A stretch of DNA of 7,516 nt from NCBI GenBank assembly GCA_905201565.1, contig CAJKOS010000087.1:1-7516 (forward strand), in the 5' to 3' direction. Source of the stretch: an uncultured Erysipelotrichaceae bacterium. Lineage in GTDB: Bacteria > Bacillota_I > Bacilli_A > Erysipelotrichales > Erysipelotrichaceae. This document shows, piece by piece, positions 1 to 5,633 of the stretch; the first letter of the stretch is position 1, and every line of letters starts with the position of its first letter. The notes beneath the pieces are model-generated. The model did not search any database and was not told the DNA's origin. It was given only the letters and a program-made list of their open reading frames with translations. The translations under genes were made by a program, and so were the position numbers.

Positions 1-1
1 A

Positions 2-25
2 CAATATTACGCAACACCAGAATAA
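2..25 (+). CDS. possible C-terminal end of an upstream gene (partial)
   Basis: One frame reads QYYATPE and then a TAA stop, and a hairpin with a short T run follows within ten bases. A stop codon followed closely by a terminator is what the 3' end of a gene looks like in this window. Seven codons are far too few to identify a product, and another frame stays open to a TAG at 88-90, so this is only a suggestion. Confidence 0.3.
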   Translation, partial: QYYATPE

Positions 26-32
26 AGAAAAA

Positions 33-54
33 CCGCATAAATATGCGGAATTTT
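33..54 (+). terminator. weak candidate terminator hairpin
   Basis: The sequence CCGCAT-AAAT-ATGCGG forms a perfect 6-bp stem with a 4-base loop. It is preceded by an A-rich run and followed by AATTTT. It would close the gene that may end at position 25. The stem is short and the T tract is interrupted, so it would be a weak terminator. Confidence 0.45.
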
Positions 55-97
55 GAAATTCATAACACTATCACAACTGGTGGTAGTTAGAAACAAC

Positions 98-907
98 ATG
101 CGGGAATTCAAGATTATATGTGTCACAGATAAAGAACCATGGGATGGGTGGTCATATTATGATGAACAAGGGAATCCATTAGATGAAAATGATCTGAAAA
201 TACTTGCTTACCCATTGAGCAGTAATTATGAGGTTATGGATGGTATGGTCCTTGATCAGATGAACGGTGTAGGTGCCAGTACTAATCCACGTATGATTGT
301 GGATGGAAAGATATATGACAGTTTTTACTTCAAGGCGTATGGTGTCCCTGAGGATGTACAGCCAACGGATCAGTATGCCCAGAGTATGACACTTGGTTTG
401 CCACGAGATCAGCTGGCACAGGTATGTGCAGATGATTTTGAAACAACACTTGGTATTGCCTGTATTCGCAATGATGGTTCAATTTGTCCAACAATGCCAT
501 ATGTTCCACTTGGTGTTATGGTTAATGGCATTGTTGCCGCAAAGAATGAGACTTATACAGATGAAACGTATCAGGATACACTTGCCTGCAATTTCTATGA
601 AGGTATTGCGGCAAAGGGGAATAACCTTGCGGTGATGAATGCGTATACGGGTGAGCGGATATCAGAGTTCATTTATGATGCGCTTGGTTTTACGGTTGAG
701 GGTTATACACCAGTGCATAGGAATGGCAAGTGGGGATTGATACGTTCGGATGATGGAACAGTCATAATTGATAGTATTCTCGACAGCATAACTTCAGTAT
801 ATCAGGGAAAGGTATATGTGCAGTATGGTGATGTAAAAGGTATACTGGATCTCGAAGAGACGCTTTTGCAGGGTGTTACGATTGATGAAGAAGCGTTTAT
901 GGAATGA
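98..907 (+). CDS. WG-repeat-containing protein, function unknown
   Basis: This is a 269-residue acidic protein with no signal peptide and no hydrophobic segment, so it is probably cytoplasmic. The C-terminal third resembles WG beta repeats. The clearest unit is NGKWGLIRSDDG at residues 209-220, preceded by a repeat-like stretch (residues ~170-208, AAKGNNLAVMNAYTGE...FIYDA). A degenerate copy follows at residues 238-251 (KVYVQYGDVKGILD). The first ~165 residues match no family I recognise but contain beta-strand-rich segments that may be eroded repeats. WG repeats are common in Firmicutes and are usually thought to mediate binding; no enzymatic role can be assigned. The frame also allows a TTG start at 53, but that codon overlaps the tail of the upstream hairpin and has no ribosome binding site. 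ATG 98 is preferred, with only a weak GGTGGT-like site upstream. The gene ends in its own strong terminator, so it appears monocistronic. Confidence 0.82.
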   Translation: MREFKIICVTDKEPWDGWSYYDEQGNPLDENDLKILAYPLSSNYEVMDGMVLDQMNGVGASTNPRMIVDGKIYDSFYFKAYGVPEDVQPTDQYAQSMTLGLPRDQLAQVCADDFETTLGIACIRNDGSICPTMPYVPLGVMVNGIVAAKNETYTDETYQDTLACNFYEGIAAKGNNLAVMNAYTGERISEFIYDALGFTVEGYTPVHRNGKWGLIRSDDGTVIIDSILDSITSVYQGKVYVQYGDVKGILDLEETLLQGVTIDEEAFME

Positions 908-916
908 ATATGGAGG

Positions 917-949
917 AACAGATTTGTCTATGTGGCAAATCTGTTTTTT
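917..949 (+). terminator. Rho-independent terminator of the WG-repeat gene
   Basis: AACAGATTTG pairs perfectly with CAAATCTGTT to give a 10-bp stem around a 9-base loop. The stem runs directly into a run of six T residues (944-949). It starts ten bases after the stop codon. Confidence 0.92.
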
Positions 950-1053
950 GCTGGAAATGTGTCATCTGTCTTACAGATGTGCATTCTGTCATGAATTCGC
1001 CTTTGATCTGAATTTGAATAGTAAGCTGAATTCAGAAAAAGAGAGGTAAAGAT
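950..1053 (+). promoter_or_regulatory. intergenic leader with hairpin, TGAATT repeats and RBS
   Basis: This gap should carry the promoter of the small membrane gene pair, because a strong terminator lies just upstream. I see a 7-bp hairpin CATCTGT-CTT-ACAGATG (963-979) with no T tract. Three TGAATT(C/T) copies start at 992, 1009 and 1027; the last lies inside a perfect 10-base palindrome CTGAATTCAG (1026-1035). The best promoter guess is TTGATC (1003-1008), a 17-base spacer and CTGAAT, which is poor. A clear ribosome binding site GAGAGG (1041-1046) lies seven bases before the ATG at 1054. No riboswitch is recognised. Confidence 0.4.
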
Positions 1054-1323
1054 ATGGAAATAATTACATGGGTATTGAATGTGTTGTGGACAATCACTAA
1101 AGCGGTTGTCTACCTGTTATCAATCATGTTTAAGTTGCAATGGCAGGGAATTCTGTGTTGTTTTATCCTAGCGCTGGTCTTGCTGTTTTACTTTGCAACA
1201 TCCGAGCATAAAGGATTACGAGGAATATGTGACATGATTGGGATGATGTTTGTCTTCAAACCGTTGTATTGGATTGTAGAAGGATTGTATTGCAGAAAGT
1301 ATAACATTAAGAAAGGAGAATAA
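1054..1323 (+). CDS. small membrane protein of unknown function (first of a pair)
   Basis: This 89-residue protein is dominated by hydrophobic segments: residues ~5-26, ~31-49 and a weaker one at ~59-78. That suggests two or three membrane helices. A short loop with SEHKGLR lies between the second and third segments, and the tail is basic (RKYNIKK). Three cysteines are present (35, 36 and 59) plus one at residue 80, with no metal-binding spacing I recognise. The start is supported by GAGAGG seven bases upstream. The next gene begins one base after this stop, and its AAGGAG site lies within the last codons here, so the two are almost certainly co-transcribed and translationally coupled. I do not recognise the family. 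A small membrane subunit of an accessory system is possible, but nothing in the neighbourhood identifies one. Confidence 0.8.
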   Translation: MEIITWVLNVLWTITKAVVYLLSIMFKLQWQGILCCFILALVLLFYFATSEHKGLRGICDMIGMMFVFKPLYWIVEGLYCRKYNIKKGE

Positions 1324-1324
1324 A

Positions 1325-1678
1325 ATGGGTTGGTTTTGGTTATTTTTAGATCACGCAAGTGATGGTGTATATGGCATTTTGGGGTTTGTCGTCATCATGT
1401 GCATTCTTGATCTGGTAGGATTTATTGATTTCCTGGATCATAGATTGTTTATTTCTTTGTTTGAATTGGTTTTGTTTATTTGCTTCATTCTTCTTATAAA
1501 GAATACCCTGACAAAGCAGGGTAGAAAGGATATGAAAGAACTCATCAATATAATAAGGACATCAAAAAGCAGAGGTACATTGATTGATGACTGGTTCAGA
1601 TTTACTGCATATACACGACAGGATATGCTAGAAGCAAAAGCCGCAAGGAAGGCAGAGAAGAAAAAGAACAAAGCATAA
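1325..1678 (+). CDS. small membrane protein with basic cytoplasmic tail, unknown function
   Basis: This 117-residue protein has a hydrophobic N-terminal half with two likely membrane helices (residues ~14-36 and ~41-58). A polar C-terminal half of about 58 residues ends in a very basic, helical-looking tail (KAARKAEKKKNKA). The positive charge of the tail predicts that it faces the cytoplasm. An AGGAG site (1314-1318) is seven bases upstream of the ATG and inside the preceding gene, a typical coupled arrangement. Together with the upstream 89-residue protein it forms a two-gene unit ended by the terminator at 1700-1730. I recognise no domain. Partnership of the two proteins in the membrane is an inference from their spacing alone. 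Confidence 0.82.
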   Translation: MGWFWLFLDHASDGVYGILGFVVIMCILDLVGFIDFLDHRLFISLFELVLFICFILLIKNTLTKQGRKDMKELINIIRTSKSRGTLIDDWFRFTAYTRQDMLEAKAARKAEKKKNKA

Positions 1679-1699
1679 AAGCAATGGCTATTTAGAATG

Positions 1700-1730
1700 A
1701 AAGAGGCTTGCACAATCGCAAGTCTCTTTT
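1700..1730. terminator. bidirectional terminator between convergent genes
   Basis: AAAGAGGCTTGC pairs with GCAAGTCTCTTT to form a 12-bp stem with one G-T wobble and a 6-base loop ACAATC. It ends in TTTT on the plus strand and has AAAGA on the other flank, so it can serve both the membrane-protein pair (stop at 1678) and the convergent HAD gene (stop at 1738). Confidence 0.88.
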
Positions 1731-1737
1731 CAGAAGT

Positions 1738-2529
1738 TCAGATCATCTTCAATTGTTTCAATGCATATGCTATGCCATCTTCTGTGACTGATTTTGTTAC
1801 AAAGTCAGCCATGTTTTTGATATCTTCTACAGCATTTCCCATAGCTACTCTATAACCGGTGCTTTCCATCATTTCCTTGTCATTGTAGTTATCTCCAAAG
1901 GAAACAACTTCTTCTGGTTTCAGGTTTAGTATGCTTATTAAGGATTTGATGCCTGTACCTTTGTTAATACCATGTGGTGCTACATCATAGCCATCTGCAG
2001 AGTATTGTTTGAAGGAGAGGGTGCTTGTTTTGGCAAATTGTTCGACAAGTTCTGGGTCTGCGTGTATACATGCACTCTGGGGCAGTTCTTTGAGATGGTG
2101 TGTTTGTTCTGTTGGGAAGATGAATGGGTCTTTACCGATATCAGAGTTCATTTGTCCTTCTAACCAGTCAATCTTTTCAGGATACTGGTAGATGTACATG
2201 TGTTCTGGGAATTTGAAGACTAGTCCTGCATTTGTTTTATGGGCAAAGTCAATGAGGGATTCACATTCTTGTAGTGTCATGTCACAGTGGGAGAGAATTG
2301 TCTTATTCTTGTCAACGACTACACCACCATTTGCTGCGAGTATGTAGTCAGCATGAATACTGTTAATGGTTTTTCCTAAGTCGTAGTGTGTTCTTCCTGT
2401 TGCGATTGTAAGTATAATGCCGTTACGTTTCAGAGCTATGAGTGCTTCTTTGCTGCTCTCTGAGACAATGTGTTCTTCCAGGTCATAGAGTGTTCCGTCT
2501 ACGTCAAAGACTGCCATTTTGAAAGTCAT
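1738..2529 (-). CDS. Cof-type HAD-superfamily hydrolase (sugar-phosphate phosphatase-like)
   Basis: This is a 263-residue soluble protein of the usual Cof/YidA length. It is expected to dephosphorylate small phosphorylated metabolites such as sugar phosphates or flavin/vitamin precursors in a Mg-dependent reaction. All four HAD motifs are present. Motif I is DVDGT, with nucleophile Asp9 and acid/base Asp11. Motif II is TIATGR with Thr44. Motif III is Lys190 in GINKGTGIKSL. Motif IV is FGDNYND with Asp213 and Asp217. Residues ~82-185 between motifs II and III form the C2-type cap that sets substrate choice, so the substrate cannot be read from the sequence. The frame extends upstream to 2568, but AGAGGGGGTGA (2534-2544) directly precedes the ATG at 2527-2529, which fixes the start there. 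It is divergent from the sugar isomerase gene, which hints at a shared role in sugar metabolism, but this is inference. Confidence 0.93.
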   Translation of the reverse strand: MTFKMAVFDVDGTLYDLEEHIVSESSKEALIALKRNGIILTIATGRTHYDLGKTINSIHADYILAANGGVVVDKNKTILSHCDMTLQECESLIDFAHKTNAGLVFKFPEHMYIYQYPEKIDWLEGQMNSDIGKDPFIFPTEQTHHLKELPQSACIHADPELVEQFAKTSTLSFKQYSADGYDVAPHGINKGTGIKSLISILNLKPEEVVSFGDNYNDKEMMESTGYRVAMGNAVEDIKNMADFVTKSVTEDGIAYALKQLKMI

Positions 2530-2556
2530 ATATTCACCCCCTCTTTCTTTATAAAA

Positions 2557-2610
2557 AGTATAACTCATGGAATTGAAGAAATAATTATGGTTGGTCTAAT
2601 TTTTCGTCAA
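2557..2610 (-). promoter_or_regulatory. candidate promoter(s) of the HAD hydrolase gene
   Basis: On the minus strand TTGACG (2610 down to 2605) is followed after 15 bases by CATAAT (2589-2584), a near-consensus pair with slightly short spacing. A second -10-like box, TATACT (2562-2557), lies closer to the gene but has only a poor -35 (ATTATT) in front of it. Either would give a short leader ahead of the strong ribosome binding site at 2534-2544. Confidence 0.5.
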
Positions 2611-2612
2611 CT

Positions 2613-2640
2613 TTGACCATAGATGAGTCTACAATATGGT
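2613..2640 (+). promoter_or_regulatory. candidate promoter of the sugar isomerase gene
   Basis: TTGACC (2613-2618), a 16-base spacer and TATGGT (2635-2640) make a plausible promoter about 26 bases upstream of the isomerase ribosome binding site and start region. An alternative is TTGAAG (2573-2578), 16 bases, then TCTAAT (2595-2600) with a TGG extended -10. The GGAGGA ribosome binding site (2658-2663) is nine bases before the ATG. The -35 lies two bases from the oppositely directed -35 of the HAD gene, forming GTCAACTTTGAC (2606-2617). Confidence 0.45.
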
Positions 2641-2672
2641 TAGCAGTATGTTGTTTTGGAGGATAATGAAAA

Positions 2673-3919
2673 ATGAGTGAAGACAACAAGAAGTACCAGT
2701 ATGGTACAGAAGAGAATCGTTTGTTTCTCAAAGAGGTAAGGGATAATCTGCTTGCTTTTGGTTATCAGTTCCCGTCTCTTGGTGGCAGTTCCTATTACCT
2801 TGGAGATGATGGAACACCATGGAAAGACAGAAATCGTGAGACATGGATTACGAGCCGTATGATACATGTATATTCTCTTGGCAGTTTCCTGCATCATGAG
2901 GGCAGTGAAGAGTTGATTGATGCTGGTTTGAAGGGATTAAGAGGAGAACTCCATGATACAAAGTATGGTGGATGGTATGCTGGATTAACAAAAGATGGTG
3001 AAATTGTACCATCTAAGCAGTGCTATGCCCATGCATTTGTCATCCTTGCGGCTTGTTCTGGATTACTTGCTGGAAGACCTGGTGCCAGAGAATTGTTAGA
3101 GGATGCATTGAAGCTCTATGATCTTCGTTTCTGGAATGAAGAGAAAGGTTTGTCATGTGATACATGGAATACAGAGTTTACTGTATTGGATGACTACCGT
3201 GGTATTAATGCAAATATGCATACCGTAGAAGCGTTCCTTGCGACAGTAGATGCGATTGGTGATGAGAAGTACAGAGTTCGTGCAGGAAGAATTATCAATC
3301 ATGTTAAGGAATGGGCTAAGAATAACAACTGGCGTATTCCTGAGCATTTCAGTAAGGAGTGGGTACCAGATCTTGAGTGCAACAAGGATAAACCGGATGA
3401 TCAGTTCAAACCATATGGTGCAACACCAGGACATGGTATTGAGTGGTCAAGACTGATTGCACAATGGGCACTTTCTACATATGCAAATGAACCTGAGAAA
3501 GCATCAGAATACATTACTGTTTCTGAAAACCTGTATAACAGGGCAATTGAAGATGGTTGGAATGCGGATGGTGCACCAGGTATTGTTTATACAACAGACT
3601 GGGAAGTAAGCCAGTAGTCCATGACAGGATGCATTGGACATTAGCTGAAGCTATCAATACTTCTTCTTTGTTGTACAGGGTGACAAAGAAACAGAAGTAT
3701 GCGGATGACTATTATGCATTTATGCAATATCTTGATGAAAAGGTATTGGATCATGTGAATGGCTCATGGTTCCATCAGTTAGACCAGAACAATAATGTCA
3801 TTGGTACTGTGTGGCCGGGTAAGTCAGATATCTATCATGCATTACAGTCTATGTTAATTCCATACTATGCATGTGATGTATCAATTGCACCTGCAGTAAA
3901 AGAAGGTAAGACAAACTAG
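2673..3919 (+). pseudogene. AGE-superfamily sugar isomerase/epimerase (YihS-like), frameshifted
   Basis: Two overlapping frames encode one N-acylglucosamine 2-epimerase superfamily protein, an (alpha/alpha)6-barrel aldose-ketose isomerase. The first frame gives residues 1-314 and stops at TAG 3615-3617. The homology continues in the +2-shifted frame from 3608 (KPVVHDRMHW) to TAG 3917-3919. Restoring one base at about 3606 gives YTTDWEGKPVV, which matches the conserved DWEGKPVV of YihS proteins, and a 415-residue product, close to the ~413 of E. coli YihS. Family active-site positions are kept: Arg62 (SRMIHVYS), His183 (NANMHTVEAF), His254 (TPGHGIEW) and His389 (SDIYHAL). The last lies after the break, so the truncated 314-residue product should be inactive. 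Members interconvert sulfoquinovose/sulfofructose or mannose/fructose/glucose. No sulfoglycolytic genes are adjacent, so the substrate is unresolved. The rest of the gene is uneroded, so a recent mutation or a sequencing error is likely. Confidence 0.88.
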
Positions 3920-3929
3920 TTGATATGAG

Positions 3930-3964
3930 GAGCACTTCGAAAGGAGTGCTCTTTTGCTCTTTTT
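3930..3964 (+). terminator. Rho-independent terminator of the isomerase gene
   Basis: GAGCACTTC and GGAGTGCTC form a 9-bp stem with one T-G wobble, closed by a stable GAAA tetraloop. TTTT follows, then GCTC and a second T run (3960-3964). It begins ten bases after the stop codon. Confidence 0.9.
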
Positions 3965-3976
3965 AAGAAACTTGAA

Positions 3977-4005
3977 TTGACATAAAGCGTCTATTTTCTT
4001 AGTAT
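3977..4005 (+). promoter_or_regulatory. promoter of the LCP-family gene
   Basis: A perfect -35 box TTGACA (3977-3982) is separated by 17 bases from TAGTAT (4000-4005), a 4/6 match to the -10 consensus. It sits directly after the isomerase terminator. Transcription would start near 4012, giving a ~32-base leader with a small GCCA-TTT-TGGC hairpin (4020-4030) just ahead of the GGAGGG ribosome binding site (4035-4040). Confidence 0.75.
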
Positions 4006-4043
4006 TTATGTGTTTTACCGCCATTTTGGCACATGGAGGGCAT

Positions 4044-5522
4044 ATGGCAAATAAGAAAGTAGTAAAGACGAAAAAGAAGAATAAAGGATTCAAATTTGAA
4101 CCTTGGATGGCAATAACTGGTGTGTATGCAATATCAGCGGTTGTATTGCTTGTATTGTTATTGATGGCTAAGTTATTACCTGTATCCTATCTAATAGCAG
4201 GTATTTTTGGATTAATTGCTATTGGACTTCTTGTATTTGCTTTAACTAGATATAAGAAGAAAAAGGTGCTTTTTACCATCGGTACTATACTTGCGGTTCT
4301 TGGTCTTGTCGTGAACTGTTTTGGTAGTTTCTATTTACATAGGACAGTTGATACATTACGTGCTATGTCTGGTGTAGATGTAGAAAGACATTCTGTCACT
4401 TTCTATACGTTGGCAGATAATGAAGCAGAGAATCTTGCAGATCTGCAAAATGGCACATTTGGTATTCTGACTGCGCTGGATAGAGAAAATACAGATGATG
4501 CTTTGGCTAATGTAGAAAAAGAAGATGGGTTTGCATTAGCTACAGCAGAATATGATTCATTGACTGCTATTGCTGATGCATTATTGAACCATGAAGTAGA
4601 TGGTATTGCCATGAACGAAGCATATCTTGGCATTTATGAGGAAACAGAAGGCTACCAGGAATTCCCTAATCAGATCAAGGTTATTTCTACGGAGATAGTT
4701 GAAAGAGAAGTAGAGCAGGTAAGTGCAGCAGATAAAGAAGTGTTTACTGTATTGATCAGTGGTAGTGACACAAGAGGACAGTATCTTGATGTGTCTGGTA
4801 GAAGTGATGTCAATATCCTTGCAGTAGTGAATAGAGAGACCCACCAGATTCTTCTTGTTTCAACGCCTAGAGATTATTATGTAGAACTTGCTATACCTGG
4901 CGTTACTGGTGCAATGGATAAACTGACCCATGCAGGAATTTATGGTATGGATTGTTCGATGAATACGATTGGCAATTTGTATGGAGTAACGGTTGACTAC
5001 TATTTCAGAATTAATTTCACTGGCTTTGTGGATATTATCAATGCGTTAGGTGGTATTGAAGTGAATTCAGAAACAGCATTTACATCTATAAATGGGTACT
5101 ACTTTAAGCAGGGAATTAATTACTTGAATGGTGATCAGGCGCTTGCCTATGCTCGTGAAAGATATGCTTTTGCGGAAGGCGACCGCATGAGAGGGAAGCA
5201 TCAAATGGATGTTATTCAGGCAGTAATGAACAAGGCGATGAGCCCCTCCATTCTGAATAGTTATTCCAGCATTCTGCAGAGTGTTGAGGGATGCATCGAT
5301 ATGAGTATCCCATACGATCTTCTCGCCGGTATTGTGAATGATCAGTTAGCAAATAATGTTGCATGGAGTATTGAAAGCATGAGTGCTGATGGTACTGGAA
5401 CATATTCTTCCACGTATTCCATGGGTGCTCAGCAGCTCTATGTCATGATTCCAGATCAGACTACTGTAGATGCGGCGAAAACGAGAATTAGTGAAGTTAT
5501 GGTAGTTTCTTCTGAACAATAA
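4044..5522 (+). CDS. LytR-CpsA-Psr (LCP) family glycopolymer-cell wall transferase
   Basis: LCP proteins transfer lipid-linked capsule, teichoic acid or similar glycopolymers onto peptidoglycan at the outer face of the membrane. This 492-residue protein has a Lys-rich cytoplasmic start (KTKKKNKG) and three membrane helices (residues ~22-43, 46-68 and 74-97). An extracellular accessory region follows (~100-225), then the LCP catalytic domain (~231-395). Three helices plus an accessory domain is the CpsA/Cps2A layout; LytR or TagT types have one helix. Polyprenyl-phosphate and metal-binding residues of the family are visible: Asp242 and Arg244 (SGSDTRG), Arg253/Asp255 (GRSDVNIL), Arg276 (STPRDYYV), Arg322 (YYFRINF), and Arg371/Arg373 (YARERYAF) with Arg381/Arg383. 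The last ~90 residues carry no membrane segment. The frame opens at 4008, but ATG 4044 is chosen because GGAGGG lies just before it and 4008 would precede the predicted transcript start. The next gene is a sugar-nucleotide dehydratase, so a capsule or exopolysaccharide role is likely. Confidence 0.94.
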   Translation: MANKKVVKTKKKNKGFKFEPWMAITGVYAISAVVLLVLLLMAKLLPVSYLIAGIFGLIAIGLLVFALTRYKKKKVLFTIGTILAVLGLVVNCFGSFYLHRTVDTLRAMSGVDVERHSVTFYTLADNEAENLADLQNGTFGILTALDRENTDDALANVEKEDGFALATAEYDSLTAIADALLNHEVDGIAMNEAYLGIYEETEGYQEFPNQIKVISTEIVEREVEQVSAADKEVFTVLISGSDTRGQYLDVSGRSDVNILAVVNRETHQILLVSTPRDYYVELAIPGVTGAMDKLTHAGIYGMDCSMNTIGNLYGVTVDYYFRINFTGFVDIINALGGIEVNSETAFTSINGYYFKQGINYLNGDQALAYARERYAFAEGDRMRGKHQMDVIQAVMNKAMSPSILNSYSSILQSVEGCIDMSIPYDLLAGIVNDQLANNVAWSIESMSADGTGTYSSTYSMGAQQLYVMIPDQTTVDAAKTRISEVMVVSSEQ

Positions 5523-5532
5523 AAACAGAATC

Positions 5533-5569
5533 AGGGCAATAATTGATGACAATCTTTTATTGCCTTTTT
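5533..5569 (+). terminator. Rho-independent terminator of the LCP gene
   Basis: AGGGCAATAA pairs with TTATTGCCTT to form a 10-bp stem with one G-T wobble and a 14-base loop. The hairpin ends in a run of five T residues (5565-5569) and begins eleven bases after the LCP stop codon. Confidence 0.85.
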
Positions 5570-5593
5570 CTATGTTTGGGGAGAAATTTGGTA

Positions 5594-5628
5594 TATAATT
5601 TTTAAGAAGTGATGAATTTGTGTGGGAG
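5594..5628 (+). promoter_or_regulatory. candidate promoter and RBS of the dehydratase gene
   Basis: A perfect TATAAT box (5594-5599) follows the LCP terminator, but no good -35 is seen 16-18 bases upstream (TATGTT at 5571-5576 at best), so the promoter may be weak or activator-dependent. GGGAG (5624-5628) lies five bases before the ATG at 5634. This suggests the dehydratase starts its own transcript, though read-through from the LCP gene is possible. Confidence 0.55.
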
Positions 5629-5633
5629 ATATT

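Noticed and set aside
950..1040. Riboswitch or structured RNA
   Set aside because: Only one short hairpin and a palindrome are seen; there is no terminator or anti-terminator pair and no recognised aptamer core.
1438..1713. Minus-strand open frame over the second small membrane gene
   Set aside because: It overlaps a well-supported plus-strand gene with a good ribosome binding site, shows no family features and runs into the bidirectional terminator.
2530..2568. Upstream extension of the HAD hydrolase to an earlier ATG
   Set aside because: The extra 13 residues would be encoded by the ribosome binding site and leader; the AGAGGGGGTGA site and the conserved start before DVDGT point to ATG at 2529.
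3597..3617. Programmed ribosomal frameshifting in the isomerase gene
   Set aside because: There is no slippery heptamer, no clear stimulatory hairpin and no precedent in this family; a simple one-base deletion explains the data.
3557..3919. Independent 120-residue gene starting at 3557
   Set aside because: Its first ~17 residues are out-of-frame sequence overlapping the isomerase; the remainder is the isomerase C-terminus, and no ribosome binding site is present.
4008..4043. Earlier ATG start for the LCP protein
   Set aside because: It lies at or before the likely transcription start from the TTGACA promoter and lacks a ribosome binding site, while GGAGGG precedes ATG 4044.
4581..4844. Minus-strand open frames within the LCP gene
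   Set aside because: They are antisense shadows of a gene with complete family motifs and have no supporting signals.
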